Shown piece by piece: positions 1-6,967 of a stretch of 45,123 bases of DNA. The stretch is from Leptolyngbya sp. Heron Island J (GTDB lineage Bacteria; Cyanobacteriota; Cyanobacteriia; Phormidesmidales; Phormidesmidaceae), in NCBI RefSeq assembly GCF_000482245.1, contig NZ_AWNH01000072.1, forward strand, positions 1-45,123, given 5' to 3'. The position numbers and the translations under genes were made by a program. The notes beneath the pieces were generated by a model. It did no database searches, had not been told where the DNA came from, and saw only the letters and a program-made list of their open reading frames with translations. The number at the start of each line of letters is the position of its first letter. The stretch's first letter is position 1.

Positions 1-239
1 GGCTTATGACTCAACAATCCCGCTAGCTGACCGTCTCGATAACGCTTCGCCCATTTTTGGACCGTGACCCGATGACGACCTAATAATTTGGCAGCTTGCT
101 GGATTGTCGAAGCCTGTTCGCTTTTAAGCAAATAGAGGAATTGAATTCGCTCTTTTGACGAGGCCGTTTTTTGACTTCTCAGGAGAGCTTTGAGCTCGTC
201 TTCACTTTCGGTAATTTCAAGATGGTAAATGCCTGACAT
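1..239 (-). CDS. IS630-type transposase, N-terminal part, runs off the window
   Basis: The reverse strand from the ATG at 237-239 encodes 79 residues starting MSGIYHLEITESEDELKA and continues past base 1 with no stop. Residues about 45-75 form a helix-turn-helix (QQAAKLLGRHRVTVQKW followed by an Arg/Tyr-rich stretch) typical of the N-terminal DNA-binding domain of IS630/Tc1-mariner-like transposases. The DDE catalytic part would lie outside. A C-terminal DDE fragment in the same orientation occurs at the other end of the window (44735-45123). The two pieces do not join into one complete protein, because about 130 central residues would be missing, so they are probably two copies. Confidence 0.75.
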   Translation of the reverse strand, partial: MSGIYHLEITESEDELKALLRSQKTASSKERIQFLYLLKSEQASTIQQAAKLLGRHRVTVQKWAKRYRDGQLAGLLSHK

Positions 240-295
240 CGCTCACATTGAAGGCTGCACCTCAGTTCTACCATGTGTAGCTCTTAATTACAGAA

Positions 296-1134
296 TTGGT
301 ATTAAAGGATGCTGCTGTGAAATCTCACACTGTTGTTGAGTCAATTACTGACTTCACTAAAAACTTCTTTGCCTCATTTGTTGTAGGCACCTTGGTTTTT
401 ACCATCATTTCAGATGGAGTATCTGCTTTGTTTTGGGAGGTGTTGGGTAAACGCCTGGAAACAGAATTTGGGATTAGTTACAACTGGTTGCGCCTAGTGA
501 CAGTATTGTTGTTGATTGGGTTGTTGTTGGGTCTTACCTACTTTACGAGCTTTGCCCGCTGGCTGCAGCAGTATGTGCCATTTTTTACGCCGCCCTATCA
601 GCCTAATGTGCAGCCTTTAACTGAGCCCTATCCTGGGTTGATTGTGGCGATGAGTCCTAAGAATGATTCTCCGGCTGAAGCAGTTATTCGGTTTCACTGG
701 AATGATGGACAGGGTAACCATCTAAAGCATTGCTGGATTATCTGTACTGACAAGTCCTTGCCCTATGCTACAGAGATGATGCAACGCTTCGACGGCGGAA
801 GGGCTTACTCAAGGTGTGAAGTTTCATTATGGTGCTTACGGTCTGCCTAAATATTTATGACCAGGCGGAGCAACCTACAATCCTAGTGCCGGATGACAAA
901 ATTGATGATCCAAATCATATTCAATTGTTGGTGAACTGTATCTATGTGGATGCGGCATTGAAGGATTTGGAATCGTCTAAGGTGATTGCTGATTATACTG
1001 GTGCGACGAAGGGGATGACGGCAGGTATTTTATTGGCTTGTGCGGAACCGGATCGACCGTTGCAGTATATTAGTCAGCTGGATGGGGATATTATGTCGAT
1101 TCAGGTGTCGTATGGGCTTGGTCGGATTGATTAG
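296..1134 (+). pseudogene. Two-TM membrane CARF-domain protein, broken by two frameshifts
   Basis: Three reading frames together make one protein of about 275 residues. The first (TTG at 296; GTG at 317 is an equally good start) has two hydrophobic helices, around FVVGTLVFTIISDGVSALFW and LVTVLLLIGLLLGL. It then has a cytosolic Rossmann-like start (GLIVAMSPKNDSPAEAVIRF). Near 785 the reading moves +1 into ASTAEGLTQGVKFHYGAYGL. Near 850 it moves +1 again into NIYDQAEQPTILVPDD, ending with ADYTGATKGMTAG. That last motif is the D-T-G-x-T-K-x-M-x-G signature of CARF sensor domains of type III CRISPR systems. Known family: CARF domains bind cyclic oligoadenylates, and Cam1 is a TM-CARF effector that depolarises the membrane. 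Inference: a related membrane effector, inactivated here unless the shifts are sequencing errors. It lies directly before a CRISPR array. Confidence 0.7.
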
Positions 1135-1172
1135 TGTGGATTTTGTAGTCTGAACTTATATTTAAGTGTTGG

Positions 1173-1197
1173 AGCCACCTTTTTGAGGTGGCTTTTT
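1173..1197 (+). terminator. Rho-independent terminator after the CARF gene
   Basis: AGCCACCT (1173-1180), loop TTTTG, AGGTGGCT (1186-1193), then TTTTG. It lies 39 bp after the CARF stop and about 20 bp before the first CRISPR repeat. Transcription of array 1 from upstream would have to cross it. Confidence 0.75.
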
Positions 1198-1722
1198 GTA
1201 TGCTTAAGGTAACTCCTTGCCGAAAAGTTGAAATCGGAATAGCTGAAAACTCCAAAACCTCAGTATCAATCGGCAGCCATGCCAGAATTTTCTCTGGTTT
1301 TACCAAAAAGTTGAAATCGGAATAGTTGAAAACGGGGAACTGCCAGGTAGGTATCTCCCGGAATAGCAGGCATTGCTTTACCGATTAGTTGAAATCGAAA
1401 TAGTTGAAAACTTGTGGAGCTAGACCCATCAAGTTGGGCGTTCTGACCTTCGACTTTACCGATTAGTTGAAATCGGAATAGTTGAAAACTGCGAAACAGT
1501 TAATGTTCCGGCAAGAACTTTTGGCTGCCTTTACCGATTAGTTGAAATCGGAATAGTTGAAAACGCGCAGGTGCCATCTGTTGCGATGACCTCTACGTTG
1601 GTGACCTTTACCGATTAGTTGAAATCGGAATAGTTGAAAACCTTCAAAATGGAATACGAGTCTGCGTTCCATATCGATGAAAAAAACTTTACCGATTAGT
1701 TGAAATCGGTAAAGTTGAAAAC

Positions 1723-1872
1723 CCTTCGAATGGCGGAAAACGGAGGACGGAAATAGGAAACGGAGAGGCTTTTCTGTTCGGCAAAAGTTCAAGCTGTGAA
1801 TCTTTAAACCTCTAACTATTATCCGATCAAACCTTTTTCGGTTTTCGCCTTCATACTTCCGCCTTTCAGAAT
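1723..1872 (+). repeat. Palindromic 150-bp element, copy E1, in a spacer position
   Basis: Begins directly after a repeat ending GTTGAAAAC and ends where the next repeat resumes at CCGATAAG. Left arm has GCGGAAAACGGAGGACGGAA; right arm has TTTTCGCCTTCATACTTCCG. This is the most divergent of the array copies, and the following repeat has lost its 5' TTCA. Confidence 0.8.
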
Positions 1873-2437
1873 CCGATAAGTTAAAATCGGAATAGTTGGG
1901 AACTCAGTGATCACCTTAGCCGCTAGAGGTTCGTATTTAGGCCCCTTCACCGAACAGTTGAAATCGGAATAGTTGGAAATGCTAGAGGGATAACAGCATC
2001 AGCAATGCCATTAACCTTGGCTTTTCCGAACAGTTGAAATCGGAATAGTTGGAGACGTGAAACCGTAACCGTTAGCGGCAAAGTACTCTTCATGTGCTTC
2101 ACCGAAAAGTTGAAATCGGAATAGTTGGAAATATAACTATTGCATGGTCCTGTCGGTATGTTTTCATGCCGTGTTTCACCGAACAGTTGAAATCGGAATA
2201 GTTGGAAACCCCTGTTAGTCCTTCGTAGGCTTAAACCATAAGTATAGCTTTACCAAGAAGCTGAAATTGGAATAGTTGGAAACCGGAATGCGGGCAACCC
2301 ATTGGTTAAGTTGTTGTCATTGTCTTTCACCGAAAAGTCAAAATCGGAATAGTTGGAAACGACTCAGGAGTAATAGTGGTCGCTGAAGGAGTTTCGGCCA
2401 ACTTCACCGATTAGTTGAAATCGAAATAGTTGGAAAC

Positions 2438-2588
2438 ACTTCAAAATACGGAAAACGGAGGACGAAAAATGTAAACGGAAAGACTTTTCAATCAGTTATG
2501 ATTCTGCTGATTGAATTCTGTAACTTTGAGCGTGAGCCAATTACCTCTATTTTTCGTTTTCCGTCTTCATACTTCCGTCCTTTAGACT
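2438..2588 (+). repeat. Palindromic 150-bp element, copy E2, in a spacer position
   Basis: Starts ACTTCAAAATACGGAAAACG right after a complete repeat and ends TTTAGACT just before CCGATTAG of the next repeat. Arms are imperfectly complementary. The 151-bp length matches the other copies. Confidence 0.85.
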
Positions 2589-2619
2589 CCGATTAGTTAA
2601 AATTGGAATAGTTGGAAAC

Positions 2620-2770
2620 CCTCTAAAAGGCAGAAAACGGAGGGCGGAAATAGGAAACTAAAACGCTTTTCGGTTAGGTATAATTTATCTGGGTAAAATC
2701 TGTAACCTTGAGCACTAACCAATTTCTTCTTTTTTCCGTCTTCCGTCTTCACTCTTCCGTCCTTCGGACT
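2620..2770 (+). repeat. Palindromic 150-bp element, copy E3, in a spacer position
   Basis: Starts CCTCTAAAAGGCAGAAAACG and ends TTCGGACT before CCGATTAG. Only one repeat (ending at 2619) separates it from E2, so repeat-E2-repeat-E3-repeat is contiguous without an ordinary spacer. Confidence 0.85.
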
Positions 2771-2957
2771 CCGATTAGTTGAAATCGGAATAGTTGGAGA
2801 CCCTATTCTCATTTCTTGAGCATCCATATCAGCACCAACAAAATCTTCACCGATTAGTTGAAATCGGAATAGGTGGAAACTTGATTCCGAGGTTGTTCAG
2901 GGCATCAATGGCTGCTTGAGTCTTCACCGATTAGTTGAAATCGGAATAGGTGGAAAC

Positions 2958-3107
2958 ACTTCAAAAGGCAGAAAACGGAGGACGGAGATAGGAAACGAGG
3001 AGATTTTTTAATTTGATATGATTTCAATGAACAAATTCTTGGAACTTTATCTATTAACCGGTCGCCCCTTTTCCGTCCTCTGCCCTCATACTTCCGTCTT
3101 TTGGACT
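2958..3107 (+). repeat. Palindromic 150-bp element, copy E4, in a spacer position
   Basis: Starts ACTTCAAAAGGCAGAAAACG and ends TTTTGGACT before CCGATTAA. The core has a TATGATTT / GAACTTTATCTATTAACCGG stretch shared with the other copies. The repeat after it is degenerate (GGGAAAAAC). Confidence 0.85.
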
Positions 3108-3522
3108 CCGATTAATTGAAATCGGAATAGTTGGGAAAAACCATGCTATGCCGTCCGAGTCTTGAACATTAGCTTTGGTGTTTTACCGAACAACTGAACT
3201 CTGAATAGTTGGAAATAGCTCAAGCGCAATTTGATAGTGAGCAATATTGTTCATACACTTCACTGAAAAGTTGAAATCGGAATAGTTGGAAACCGCTCAA
3301 GCCGTGCGTCAGCCGCTTGTTTCTCTTCCTGCTCCCCTTCACTGAAAGGTTGAAATCGGAATAGTTGGAAACTATGCGATCAGACCGCCGATGAACGCCT
3401 TCAATGTTGTTTTTTACCGATTAGTTGAAATCGGAATAGTTGGAAACGACGGTACGTAGGTCTTTAGGATCAACTTCGATAGCCGACTTCACCGATTAGT
3501 TGAAATCGGAATAGTTGGAAAC

Positions 3523-3672
3523 ACCTTAAAAGACGGAAAACGGAGGACGGAAATAGGAAATGGAGTGGCTTTTAGGTTAGGTGTAATTTAACTGAGTGAA
3601 TTCTTGAACTTTTGTCGATTAGCCAATCACCCCTTTTTCGTCTTCCGTCTTCACTCTTCCGTTCTTTAAAGT
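3523..3672 (+). repeat. Palindromic 150-bp element, copy E5, closing array 1
   Basis: Starts ACCTTAAAAGACGGAAAACG immediately after the last repeat. The core includes GAACTTTTGTCGATTAGCCA, and the right arm ends TTCCGTTCTTTAAAG. No repeat follows. It abuts a shortened related element (E6). Confidence 0.8.
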
Positions 3673-3781
3673 GCCAGAGGACGGAAATAAGAAACGGAGA
3701 GTCCCATCAATGAAGCATAGATTCCTCGATGGGCAAATTAAGTAGGACTCCATTTCCGTCTTCACATTTCTGCCTTTCAAA
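3673..3781 (+). repeat. Short variant E6 directly upstream of the four-helix-bundle gene
   Basis: The left part has GAGGACGGAAATAAGAAACG and the right part CATTTCCGTCTTCACATTTC, the same arms as the 150-bp element. The core differs: inner inverted repeats AGTCC/GGACT and CCCATC/GATGGG. The ATG of the next gene follows its right end directly at 3782. It probably forms the 5' end of a gene-bearing version of the element. Confidence 0.65.
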
Positions 3782-4153
3782 ATGTCTGACCTGCGCGATC
3801 GCACCAAAGCCTTTGCCTTGAGGATTATCAAACTCTATACAGCGTTACCCAAAACCACCGAAGCCCAGGTTATAGGACGTCAGGCATTACGCAGCGGAAC
3901 GTCTATTGGAGCCCATTATCGAGAAGCCTTACGCGCACGGTCTAACGCAGAATACATCAGCAAACTGGAAGTTGGCTTACAAGAACTAGAAGAAACCGGG
4001 TATTGGCTAGAACTATTAGCAGATGCCGAAATTGTCACACCCCAGCGGCTAGACTCCTTACACCAAGAAACCAAAGAACTGCTTGCAATCCTCGTCTCCT
4101 GCGTCAAAACAGCTAAGGAAAATAAGAAAACGGAGGGCGGAAATATGAAATAG
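3782..4153 (+). CDS. Four-helix-bundle protein (23S rRNA IVP / bAvd family)
   Basis: The 123 residues match the TIGR02436-type four-helix-bundle family: a helix with FALRIIKLYTALPKT, then QALRSGTSIGAHYREALRAR, then ISKLEVGLQELEETGYWLEL, then a last helix rich in ETKELLAILVSC. Length is typical. Known members are encoded in intervening sequences of bacterial 23S rRNA or act as accessory proteins of diversity-generating retroelements. Neither a reverse transcriptase nor an rRNA gene is in this window. The start abuts element E6. The final residues (KENKKTEGGNMK) and the stop are encoded inside element E7, so the gene is physically part of the repeat family. Inference: it is the protein-coding copy of the mobile palindromic element. 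Its function there is unknown; the family is basic and thought to bind nucleic acid. Confidence 0.85.
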   Translation: MSDLRDRTKAFALRIIKLYTALPKTTEAQVIGRQALRSGTSIGAHYREALRARSNAEYISKLEVGLQELEETGYWLELLADAEIVTPQRLDSLHQETKELLAILVSCVKTAKENKKTEGGNMK

Positions 4154-4262
4154 AAAGGCTTTTCAATAAGGTATGAATTCCATTAGTGAATCCTCAACCC
4201 TTTACCCCTAGCCGATCACTTCTTTTCCGTCCTCCGTTCTCACACTTCCGCCCTTAGAAATG
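4113..4262 (+). repeat. Palindromic 150-bp element, copy E7, 3' of the four-helix-bundle gene
   Basis: The left arm AAAACGGAGGGCGGAAATA pairs well with the right arm TTTTCCGTCCTCCGTTCTC. The core CCTAGCCGATCACTTC matches ATTAGCCGATCACCCC of E8. It overlaps the last 41 bp of the four-helix-bundle gene. The stand-alone copies in the arrays resemble this 3' module. Boundaries were set by aligning the GAAAACGG block with copy E2. Confidence 0.75.
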
Positions 4263-4270
4263 TGCCTTTG

Positions 4271-4276
4271 TATAAT
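4271..4276 (+). promoter_or_regulatory. Possible -10 box upstream of xisH
   Basis: A perfect TATAAT lies 30 bp before the xisH start. No convincing -35 is seen at 17 bp upstream (CTTAGA is the nearest), so this is only a weak promoter call. Confidence 0.3.
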
Positions 4277-4305
4277 TAAGATGACCTTAGTTTTACTGTG
4301 GTTGT

Positions 4306-4722
4306 ATGCCGAATCGCGATCGCTACCATGACGTAGTCCGTCGTGCCCTAGAAAAAGATGGATGGACTATCACCGACGACCCTCTACGTATGCGGTGGGG
4401 CAAAAAAGACATGTACGTTGATTTGGCGGCAGAAAAGCTACTCGTTGCAGCTAAAGGTGAGCAGCAGATTGCCGTTGAGATTAAAACCTTTGGCGGACCA
4501 TCGTCCGTTGCTGATGCCCAAAAATCACTCGGGCAATACTTTATCTATCTGTCGGTGATCAAGCGCGTAGAACCCAATCGAAAGCTATATTTGGCCATTC
4601 ACGAAGAAATCTACGATGAATTCTTTACGGAACCGTTAGGAGAGATTCTCCTTAGCGATTACCAAGTTCCTCTGCTTGTTTTTGACCCTGACCAGGAGGT
4701 AATTGTTCAATGGATCGACTAA
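4306..4722 (+). CDS. xisH: XisH family protein (element excision controlling factor)
   Basis: The 138-residue protein starts MPNRDRYHDVVRRALEKDGW and contains DMYVDLAAEKLLVAAKG and IAVEIKTFGG. It ends with VPLLVFDPDQEVIVQW. This is the standard XisH layout and length. XisH was first described as needed for excision of the fdxN element in heterocysts, but it is widespread in cyanobacteria without such elements. The VEIKTF motif resembles the E-x-K of PD-(D/E)XK nucleases, a fold suggested for the family. It overlaps xisI by 13 bp, so the two are translationally coupled. It lies between element E7 and the leader of CRISPR array 2. Confidence 0.93.
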   Translation: MPNRDRYHDVVRRALEKDGWTITDDPLRMRWGKKDMYVDLAAEKLLVAAKGEQQIAVEIKTFGGPSSVADAQKSLGQYFIYLSVIKRVEPNRKLYLAIHEEIYDEFFTEPLGEILLSDYQVPLLVFDPDQEVIVQWID

Positions 4723-5045
4723 ATGAATACCGTCAGCTAATACGAGACCTTATTAAGGACCATACTAAGGTCCCATACAAGCATGGTGATATTAAATTTG
4801 AAACAGTTTTTGATAGTGAGTCTGATCGTTACTTGTTAATGATTTTAGGCCGTGAGAACAAACGCTATGAGCATGGTTGTTTGCTACACGTCGATATTAT
4901 CAATGGCAAAATCTGGATTCAGCGAGATGGCACAGAAGAGGGGATCGCCACACAGCTTGTGGAAGCGGGTGTTCCTAAAGGCCAGATTGTTTTGGGCTTC
5001 AAATCACCTGAACGTCGAAAAGATACTGAGTTTGCTGTTGCATAG
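4710..5045 (+). CDS. xisI: XisI family protein (element excision controlling factor)
   Basis: The 111 residues match XisI: MDRLNEYRQLIRDLIKDHT, then ETVFDSESDRYLLMILG, then LHVDIINGKIWIQRDGTEEG, ending VLGFKSPERRKDTEFAVA. Length is normal. It starts inside the end of xisH, the usual arrangement. XisI is thought to act with XisH, and the biochemical activity of the pair is not established. No recombinase such as XisF is visible, so the pair is unlikely to control a local excision event. Confidence 0.93.
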   Translation: MDRLNEYRQLIRDLIKDHTKVPYKHGDIKFETVFDSESDRYLLMILGRENKRYEHGCLLHVDIINGKIWIQRDGTEEGIATQLVEAGVPKGQIVLGFKSPERRKDTEFAVA

Positions 5046-5082
5046 GGTAATTGACTGACCGTTAGAATTTTGCTGATACTCT

Positions 5083-5118
5083 CTTTTTCCATCTTCATTC
5101 TTCCGTTCTTAAGAGGGG
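5083..5118 (+). repeat. Right-arm fragment of the palindromic element (E9)
   Basis: TTTTTCCATCTTCATTCTTC then CGTTCTTAAG matches the right arm of the 150-bp element. The left arm and core are missing. It lies between xisI and the leader of array 2. Confidence 0.55.
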
Positions 5119-5394
5119 CCATGTCGAAGGTTTTGACGATTGGTAGTTTGCCACCGGAAAAGCTGCCAGATACGTATATTGTTTAGCAGAGGTTACTGTT
5201 AGGAATTAATGCTGGCCACGGAGGTGGGGCAATCTTTGAAAGCCTTATTCTTTGGTTGACCTCCGTGGGGCTTTAGCTGGCAAGGGTTTCAGCGGTTGAT
5301 ACTGCGAGACTTAAGGACTGGTAGAATAGGAATATAGACCTCCGTGGTTTGGCTGTCTGGAGCATGCTCTGTGACAGGCTTCTGTTGGGGGTGA
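5119..5394 (+). promoter_or_regulatory. Leader region of CRISPR array 2
   Basis: No convincing gene is present; a 21-codon ORF at 5121-5186 (MSKVLTIGSLPPEKLPDTYI) is probably a fragment. The motif ACCTCCGTGG occurs twice in direct orientation (5259-5268 and 5338-5347) and once inverted (CCACGGAGGT, 5216-5225). The inverted copy can pair with the first direct copy in a 10-bp stem. A TAGAAT at 5322 with TTGATA at 5296 is a possible promoter, but the 20-bp spacing is long. The repeats next to this side are uniform, which supports leader identity. Confidence 0.5.
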
Positions 5395-6310
5395 CTTCAC
5401 CGATTAGTTGAAATCGGAATAGTTGGAAACAAGCGACCCTCGCACAATTCAGAGAAGATTTCGGCAGTCAGCTTCACCGATTAGTTGAAATCGGAATAGT
5501 TGAAAACACCTGATCTGGGTCACCATATCCGGGGCCTTGGTATTGCTCCTTCACCGATTAGTTGAAATCGGAATAGTTGGAAACTTGGCAGCAAAAGCGT
5601 CGTATGCGAAGTTCAGTGAAACTCCGCCCTTCACCGATTAGTTGAAATCAGAATAGTTGAAAACTTTCCACATTCGTCGTTGTTAGTCGAGTCACCATCA
5701 TGGCAACGCATTTACCGATTAGTTGAAATCGGAATAGTTGGAAACACCATAGCACCAACAACAACAGTACCTACTGCCTTAAATTCAGCTTCACCGATTA
5801 GTTGAAATCGGAATAGTTGGAAACAGTAGAGAAAGTGCATTGATGGCTGCGCGTGTTTCATTCACCTTCACCGATTAGTTGAAATCGGAATAGTTGGAAA
5901 CTTTCCACATCCGTCGTTGTTAGTCGAGTCACCATCATGGCAACGCATTTACCGATTAGTTAAAATCGGAATGGTTGGAAACGTTCGGGGGTTGGCTTCC
6001 ATGATCATGACTATCTGGAACGGACTTCACCGATTAGTTGAAATCGGAATAGTTGGAAACACTCCGAAAGACTGAAAATGGAGGGCGAAAATAGGAAACG
6101 GAGTGGCTTTTCAATGAGGTAGAATTTCAATCAGTGAATTCTTGAACTTTTATCTATTAGCCGATCACCCCTTTTCCGCTCTCCGTCCTCATTCTTCCGT
6201 TCTCTAGACTCCGATTAGTTAAAATCGGGATGTTTGGAAACGCCTTAGCTTTGACCTGACCTTCTTTGTTGCTGGGAAAAGACTTCGCCGATTAGTTGAA
6301 ATCGGAATAG
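5395..6310 (+). CRISPR. CRISPR array 2, 11 repeats, same repeat family as array 1
   Basis: Repeat 3' ends lie at 5430, 5507, 5584, 5664, 5745, 5824, 5901, 5982, 6060, 6241, with a truncated final repeat ending near 6310. The consensus has TTCACCGATTAG, stem CCGATT/AATCGG, and 3' end AGTTGGAAAC, and repeats are nearly identical at the 5' side. Spacers are 40-46 nt. The spacers at 5665 and 5902 differ at a single base. Copy E8 of the palindromic element sits in the next-to-last interval, and the terminal repeat loses its 3' end (AATAGTACCAG). The hairpin repeat and GAAAC handle suit type I or III systems processed by a Cas6-like enzyme. Accessory type III genes lie just downstream. Confidence 0.95.
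6061..6210 (+). repeat. Palindromic 150-bp element, copy E8, in a spacer position of array 2
   Basis: Starts ACTCCGAAAGACTGAAAATG after a complete repeat and ends TCTCTAGACT before CCGATTAG. ACTCCGA occurs at both junctions, like a short direct duplication. The core ACTTTTATCTATTAGCCGAT is the best match to E7. Confidence 0.85.
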
Positions 6311-6324
6311 TACCAGAAAAGTAG

Positions 6325-6363
6325 AAAAAGCCCCTTTCAAACAAATCGTGAAAGGGGCTTTTT
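6325..6363. terminator. Bidirectional terminator between array 2 and the HD gene
   Basis: A perfect 14-bp stem: AAAAAGCCCCTTTC (6325-6338) and GAAAGGGGCTTTTT (6350-6363), loop 11 nt. The terminal A and T tracts let it stop both the plus-strand array transcript and the converging minus-strand HD gene. Confidence 0.9.
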
Positions 6364-6379
6364 ACTAAGCTCAACTCGT

Positions 6380-6967
6380 TCAGACCAGCTGACGAAGCTC
6401 CAGATTTATCCGCCCCAAAGTCTCCACCATCCATCCAGAACGCGCAGACTCAAACAACTCCACATATTCCCCATAAAGCCATAACGTCCCCTGCCGTCCG
6501 CCCGAAAAATGCCCCCAAACCCTATCCCCATAAACCTGCAACAACCCCAACAATGACCGCCCATTATGCAACTTATCCGCCAGCATGATCCGCTGCACCC
6601 CATGACCAGCACCCCGAATCTGCTCCAAATAAAGCCGCTTCTGATCACGCCAGCTCAGGCCAGCCTGATCAGCAGGCTGCGTACATCCCAAAACCAAATC
6701 AGCAACAGCTTTCCCGAACCGCTGACGAATCACCTCTAACGTCGCCAGCCCACCCTGATCTTCTACTGCATCGTGCAGTAAAGCTGCGATCGCCTCATCC
6801 TCACTCCCACCATCCTCCAATACCAACGCCGCCACCGCCATCAAATGCGCCATATAGGGCACACCCGTCAGCTTTCGCCGCTGCTGTCTATGCAGCTGGG
6901 CCGCATAGACCAGCGCCGTCTCAAATCGTGCCCCTAAAACAACACCAGAACCATCAAAACAAGACAC
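6380..6967 (-). CDS. HD-domain hydrolase, SpoT/MESH1-like
   Basis: The 195-residue protein has the metal ligands of the RelA/SpoT hydrolase fold: His41, His65-Asp66 in HDAVED, and Asp131 in LADKLHN. The spacing (24, 1, 65) is close to that of the ppGpp hydrolase domain, and Glu69-Asp70 of the HDxxED motif is present. No synthetase or TGS domain follows, so this is a small stand-alone hydrolase. It starts at a GTG that shares its G with the TAG stop of the upstream WYL gene, so the two are tightly coupled. Known family activity is release of pyrophosphate from (p)ppGpp or NADPH. In a CRISPR accessory context it could instead act on a signalling nucleotide; that is inference. Confidence 0.85.
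   Translation of the reverse strand: MSCFDGSGVVLGARFETALVYAAQLHRQQRRKLTGVPYMAHLMAVAALVLEDGGSEDEAIAALLHDAVEDQGGLATLEVIRQRFGKAVADLVLGCTQPADQAGLSWRDQKRLYLEQIRGAGHGVQRIMLADKLHNGRSLLGLLQVYGDRVWGHFSGGRQGTLWLYGEYVELFESARSGWMVETLGRINLELRQLV

Larger units (their letters stand above)
1216..3522 (+). CRISPR. CRISPR array 1, about 25 repeats, degenerate and invaded by palindromic elements
   Basis: Repeats of about 35-36 nt share the stem CCGATT-AGTTGA-AATCGG and the 3' end AGTTGGAAAC or AGTTGAAAAC. Repeat 3' ends are at 1250, 1333, 1411, 1489, 1564, 1641, 1722, 1903, 1980, 2056, 2131, 2209, 2283, 2360, 2437, 2619, 2801, 2880, 2957, about 3136, 3216, 3293, 3372, 3447 and 3522. Ordinary spacers are 35-47 nt and all differ. 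The GAAAC 3' end suggests crRNA transcription on the plus strand. Many repeats carry stem mutations (CCGAAC, CCGAAAAG, AAATTGG) or an altered 3' end (GGAAAT, GGAGAC). In four places the spacer is replaced by a 150-bp palindromic element, and a fifth copy follows the last repeat. Only about 20 bp separates the first repeat from a terminator, so no proper leader is seen. This looks like an old, leaderless array. Confidence 0.93.

Noticed and set aside
1538-3831. Several minus-strand ORFs over the CRISPR array (for example 1538-1792, 2597-2827, 3619-3831)
   Set aside because: They are translations of repeats and element arms (RFLFPSSVF-like strings) with no independent protein signature.
3782-4153. 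Diversity-generating retroelement, because the protein resembles Avd
   Set aside because: No reverse transcriptase, template repeat or variable repeat is present in the window.
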